From Kiloniellaceae bacterium (GTDB taxonomy: Bacteria > Pseudomonadota > Alphaproteobacteria > Kiloniellales > Kiloniellaceae): a stretch of DNA of 8,066 nucleotides. The DNA lies in assembly GCA_021776145.1 (NCBI GenBank), contig JAJFGM010000059.1, positions 1-8,066 of the forward strand, in the 5' to 3' direction. A program made the position numbers and the translations under genes. Numbering within the stretch: position 1 is the stretch's first letter; the number at the start of each line of letters is the position of its first letter. Shown here piece by piece: positions 6,525-8,066 of this stretch. The notes under the pieces were generated by a model that saw only the letters and a list, made by a program, of their open reading frames with translations, was not told the origin of the DNA and searched no databases.

Positions 6525-7808
6525 ATGCAAGGTAATGATTCTCATGTTCTGCGCAAGCTGCTCGTCATTTTCGGCGTGTGCATGACGCTACTCACGAGTG
6601 GCTGTACCTTTTCCGACGAGGCTGGAGAAGAGCAGCTGGAAGCGAGCGCGGTCGAGGGCTGCGCAACTGATGTAACGCCGCCGGCGCCGAGAAGCTGGCC
6701 GCTGCCTGGCGCGCGCAAGGTCCTGCCGCCGTCCGACGGGGCCTACGCCGGACTCTACGCCGCTCCCCCCGCTTCTGAAGTCTACCGCGAGTTCGTCGGA
6801 AACACCGGCACAATCCCGCCAATTGTCTTCATCTTTCACGAGTGGGTGATCGACGAAGACATGGGTCGGGATGACGCGCGGATGCTTACACTCCACGACC
6901 GTCGCGGCGAGGGCGACCTCTTGGCGCCATTGCAGCTGGCTGAACGCCTGTCCCGGGACGGTGCGGTGCTGGCGGTCGCCTGGGCGCTGGTCTGCTGCGA
7001 TGTCGGCTCTCCCTATTTTCTCTTTGGGTTGGAGCGCCCGTGGAACATATTCTCCCGCGTTCTCAGCGGCGAATTCGACAATCACATCCGAAAGGTGGCG
7101 CGCCAGGTCAAGGCGTTTGGACATCCGATTATGTTGTCCCTCACGGGCGAGTTCAGCGGCCAAGGCCTGTTTCTGTTCGGCCGAAGCGGAACGGAGTGGA
7201 TGACCGACGTCGAAAATATTTGCAATGAATATGGAGATCCCACCTGGCCGGATGGACCGGAGCGTATTCGCGATAGCTATCGACATGTCATCGACATATT
7301 TCGAGACGAGGACGTGCGAAATGTCACCTGGTTCATGTACGCGGTTACGAACTATGTGAGCGATGATCCCATCGACGATGTCTGGGGGCACCCCAAATAC
7401 TACTATCCAGGGGATGCCTATATAGATTGGGTCGGGCAAAGCGCGTATTTTACCGATGCTCACACGGCCCGTCAGGACGACGATGAAGACACACGCGATT
7501 TTCGCGGTTCTCTGGAGGCCGGCTACGAGGCCTGGGGAGACACGACGAACCGTCCCATATTTATTCCGGAGTTTGCCTTGACCGGCGACGGCCGGTCGAG
7601 CCGGGCGCGTTTGCTGCAAGAAGCCTTTGAAGTCTTGGTGCCGGCGTTTCCCCGCGTCAAGGCCTTGACCTTTGCCGATTCCGATTTGTTTGCCGAGTAC
7701 TTTGAGGTACCCCGTTTCGGCAAATTCCCCGACGAGATTGAGGCTTGGCGAAAATCTGTAGGGAACAACCCCTACTACAAAGCTAGCCTACGGATCGGAG
7801 CGCGGTAG
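6525..7808 (+). CDS. Secreted lipoprotein with GH26-like glycoside hydrolase domain (beta-mannanase family)
   Basis: This 427-residue protein starts with a lipoprotein signal: basic RK (10-11), hydrophobic core LLVIFGVCMTLL (12-23) and lipobox TSGC with Cys27. The residue after Cys is Thr, not Asp, so outer-membrane sorting is likely if a Lol system is present. A GH26-like (beta/alpha)8 domain spans about 70-425. Landmarks are GAYAGLY (72-78), GEFDNHI (182-188), PIMLSLTGEFSG (201-212), YRHVIDIFR (252-260), NVTWFMYA (266-273), YYPGDAYIDWVG (293-304) and RPIFIPEF (343-350). Glu209 and Glu349 fit the acid/base and nucleophile. The usual His before the acid/base Glu is Gly208. Family members cleave beta-1,4-mannan or related beta-glycans. 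In an EPS locus the likely role is trimming or releasing the polymer; that is inference. ATG 6525 is the only ATG start (stop TAG at 6510-6512 in frame), though its ribosome site is poor. GH26 is my best family call; another clan GH-A family is possible. Confidence 0.78.
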   Translation: MQGNDSHVLRKLLVIFGVCMTLLTSGCTFSDEAGEEQLEASAVEGCATDVTPPAPRSWPLPGARKVLPPSDGAYAGLYAAPPASEVYREFVGNTGTIPPIVFIFHEWVIDEDMGRDDARMLTLHDRRGEGDLLAPLQLAERLSRDGAVLAVAWALVCCDVGSPYFLFGLERPWNIFSRVLSGEFDNHIRKVARQVKAFGHPIMLSLTGEFSGQGLFLFGRSGTEWMTDVENICNEYGDPTWPDGPERIRDSYRHVIDIFRDEDVRNVTWFMYAVTNYVSDDPIDDVWGHPKYYYPGDAYIDWVGQSAYFTDAHTARQDDDEDTRDFRGSLEAGYEAWGDTTNRPIFIPEFALTGDGRSSRARLLQEAFEVLVPAFPRVKALTFADSDLFAEYFEVPRFGKFPDEIEAWRKSVGNNPYYKASLRIGAR

Positions 7809-7825
7809 AGCACCCATCGAAGCAT

Positions 7826-8066
7826 TCATTTGTTCCGCAACTCCTTCCGCTTCCTCAGGAAAATTCCGGTTACGGCAAGCGCCAGAAATACATAACCCAG
7901 ATAAAAATCGATCGCCACGTGTTGCCGAAATATGAACGAAAGGTCATCCCGACTGAGTTCAAGCGAAAGGATGAAACCATAGGTCAGGTAGGCGGAAAGC
8001 GGCATAAACAGCAAAAGCAATAGGTGTAGCACGGAAGCCTTGCCCGAAAGCCTTTCAAGAACCGAA
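7826..8066 (-). CDS. Membrane protein of unknown function, C-terminal part only (cut by window edge)
   Basis: The minus-strand frame is open from the right edge to TGA at 7826-7828 and shows 79 residues, so the gene begins outside the window. A GTG at 8032 lies inside the frame, but the frame continues beyond it without a stop and no ribosome site is evident, so it is not a convincing start. Two hydrophobic segments are visible: one starting LHLLLLLFMPLSAYL and a second, FYLGYVFLALAVTGIFL. A loop with RDD and RQH lies between them, and a strongly basic tail RKRKELRNK ends the protein, which predicts a cytoplasmic C-terminus. Stops of this gene and the hydrolase lipoprotein are separated by 17 bases, tail-to-tail. 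I do not recognise the family; a polysaccharide-associated membrane protein is possible by location only. Confidence 0.6.
   Translation of the reverse strand, partial: SVLERLSGKASVLHLLLLLFMPLSAYLTYGFILSLELSRDDLSFIFRQHVAIDFYLGYVFLALAVTGIFLRKRKELRNK

Noticed and set aside
6515..6530. Sigma54-like promoter TGGCAC...TGCA just before the lipoprotein
   Set aside because: The GG and GC elements are 9 rather than 10 bases apart and the motif overlaps the only available start codon.
6363..6545. Small minus-strand frame spanning the divergent gap into the lipoprotein start
   Set aside because: Arg-rich low-complexity translation, overlaps the lipoprotein start codon, no ribosome site.
6588..7619. Long 343-residue open frame on the minus strand opposite the hydrolase
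   Set aside because: It is the antisense shadow of a gene with clear signal peptide and hydrolase motifs, and its own translation shows no family motifs.

Overview
The window looks like part of an extracellular polysaccharide (EPS or capsule) biosynthesis locus from a Gram-negative bacterium, most likely a proteobacterium. The reasons are a polysaccharide co-polymerase of the Wzc/GumC type, a lipoprotein signal on a secreted glycoside hydrolase, good Shine-Dalgarno sequences and a moderately high GC content. No rRNA, tRNA, CRISPR array, insertion sequence or integrase is visible, and the genus cannot be named from this sequence.

Layout, left to right. Positions 1-307 hold no gene I can support. 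A GT-A fold family 2 glycosyltransferase (308-1084, +) is followed after 81 bases by a multi-pass GT-C type glycosyltransferase of the PMT/ArnT (GT39-like) group (1166-2770, +). About 500 bases (2771-3269) without a confident gene follow, holding a small perfect hairpin and some short coding-like tracts. Next is a 747-residue Wzz/Wzc-like co-polymerase whose C-terminal ATPase domain looks degenerate as a tyrosine kinase (3270-5513, +). A SAM-dependent methyltransferase lies tail-to-tail with it on the minus strand (5521-6267), with only 7 bases between the stops and visibly lower GC. After a 257-base divergent gap comes a lipoprotein with a GH26-like hydrolase domain (6525-7808, +). The right edge cuts a minus-strand membrane protein (7826-8066).

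How they may work together (inference): the GT2 enzyme could charge a polyprenyl phosphate or build the repeat unit, and the GT-C enzyme could transfer a lipid-phosphate-linked sugar on the periplasmic side. The Wzc-like protein would set chain length and coordinate export. The GH26-like lipoprotein would trim, edit or release the polymer at the outer membrane, and the methyltransferase could cap or decorate a sugar. The polymerase, flippase, outer-membrane exporter and initiating transferase are not in this window, so the polymer class and export route stay open. The main points of interest are the degenerate kinase domain, the altered acid/base motif of the hydrolase, the atypical acidic motif of the GT-C enzyme and the AT-richer methyltransferase.
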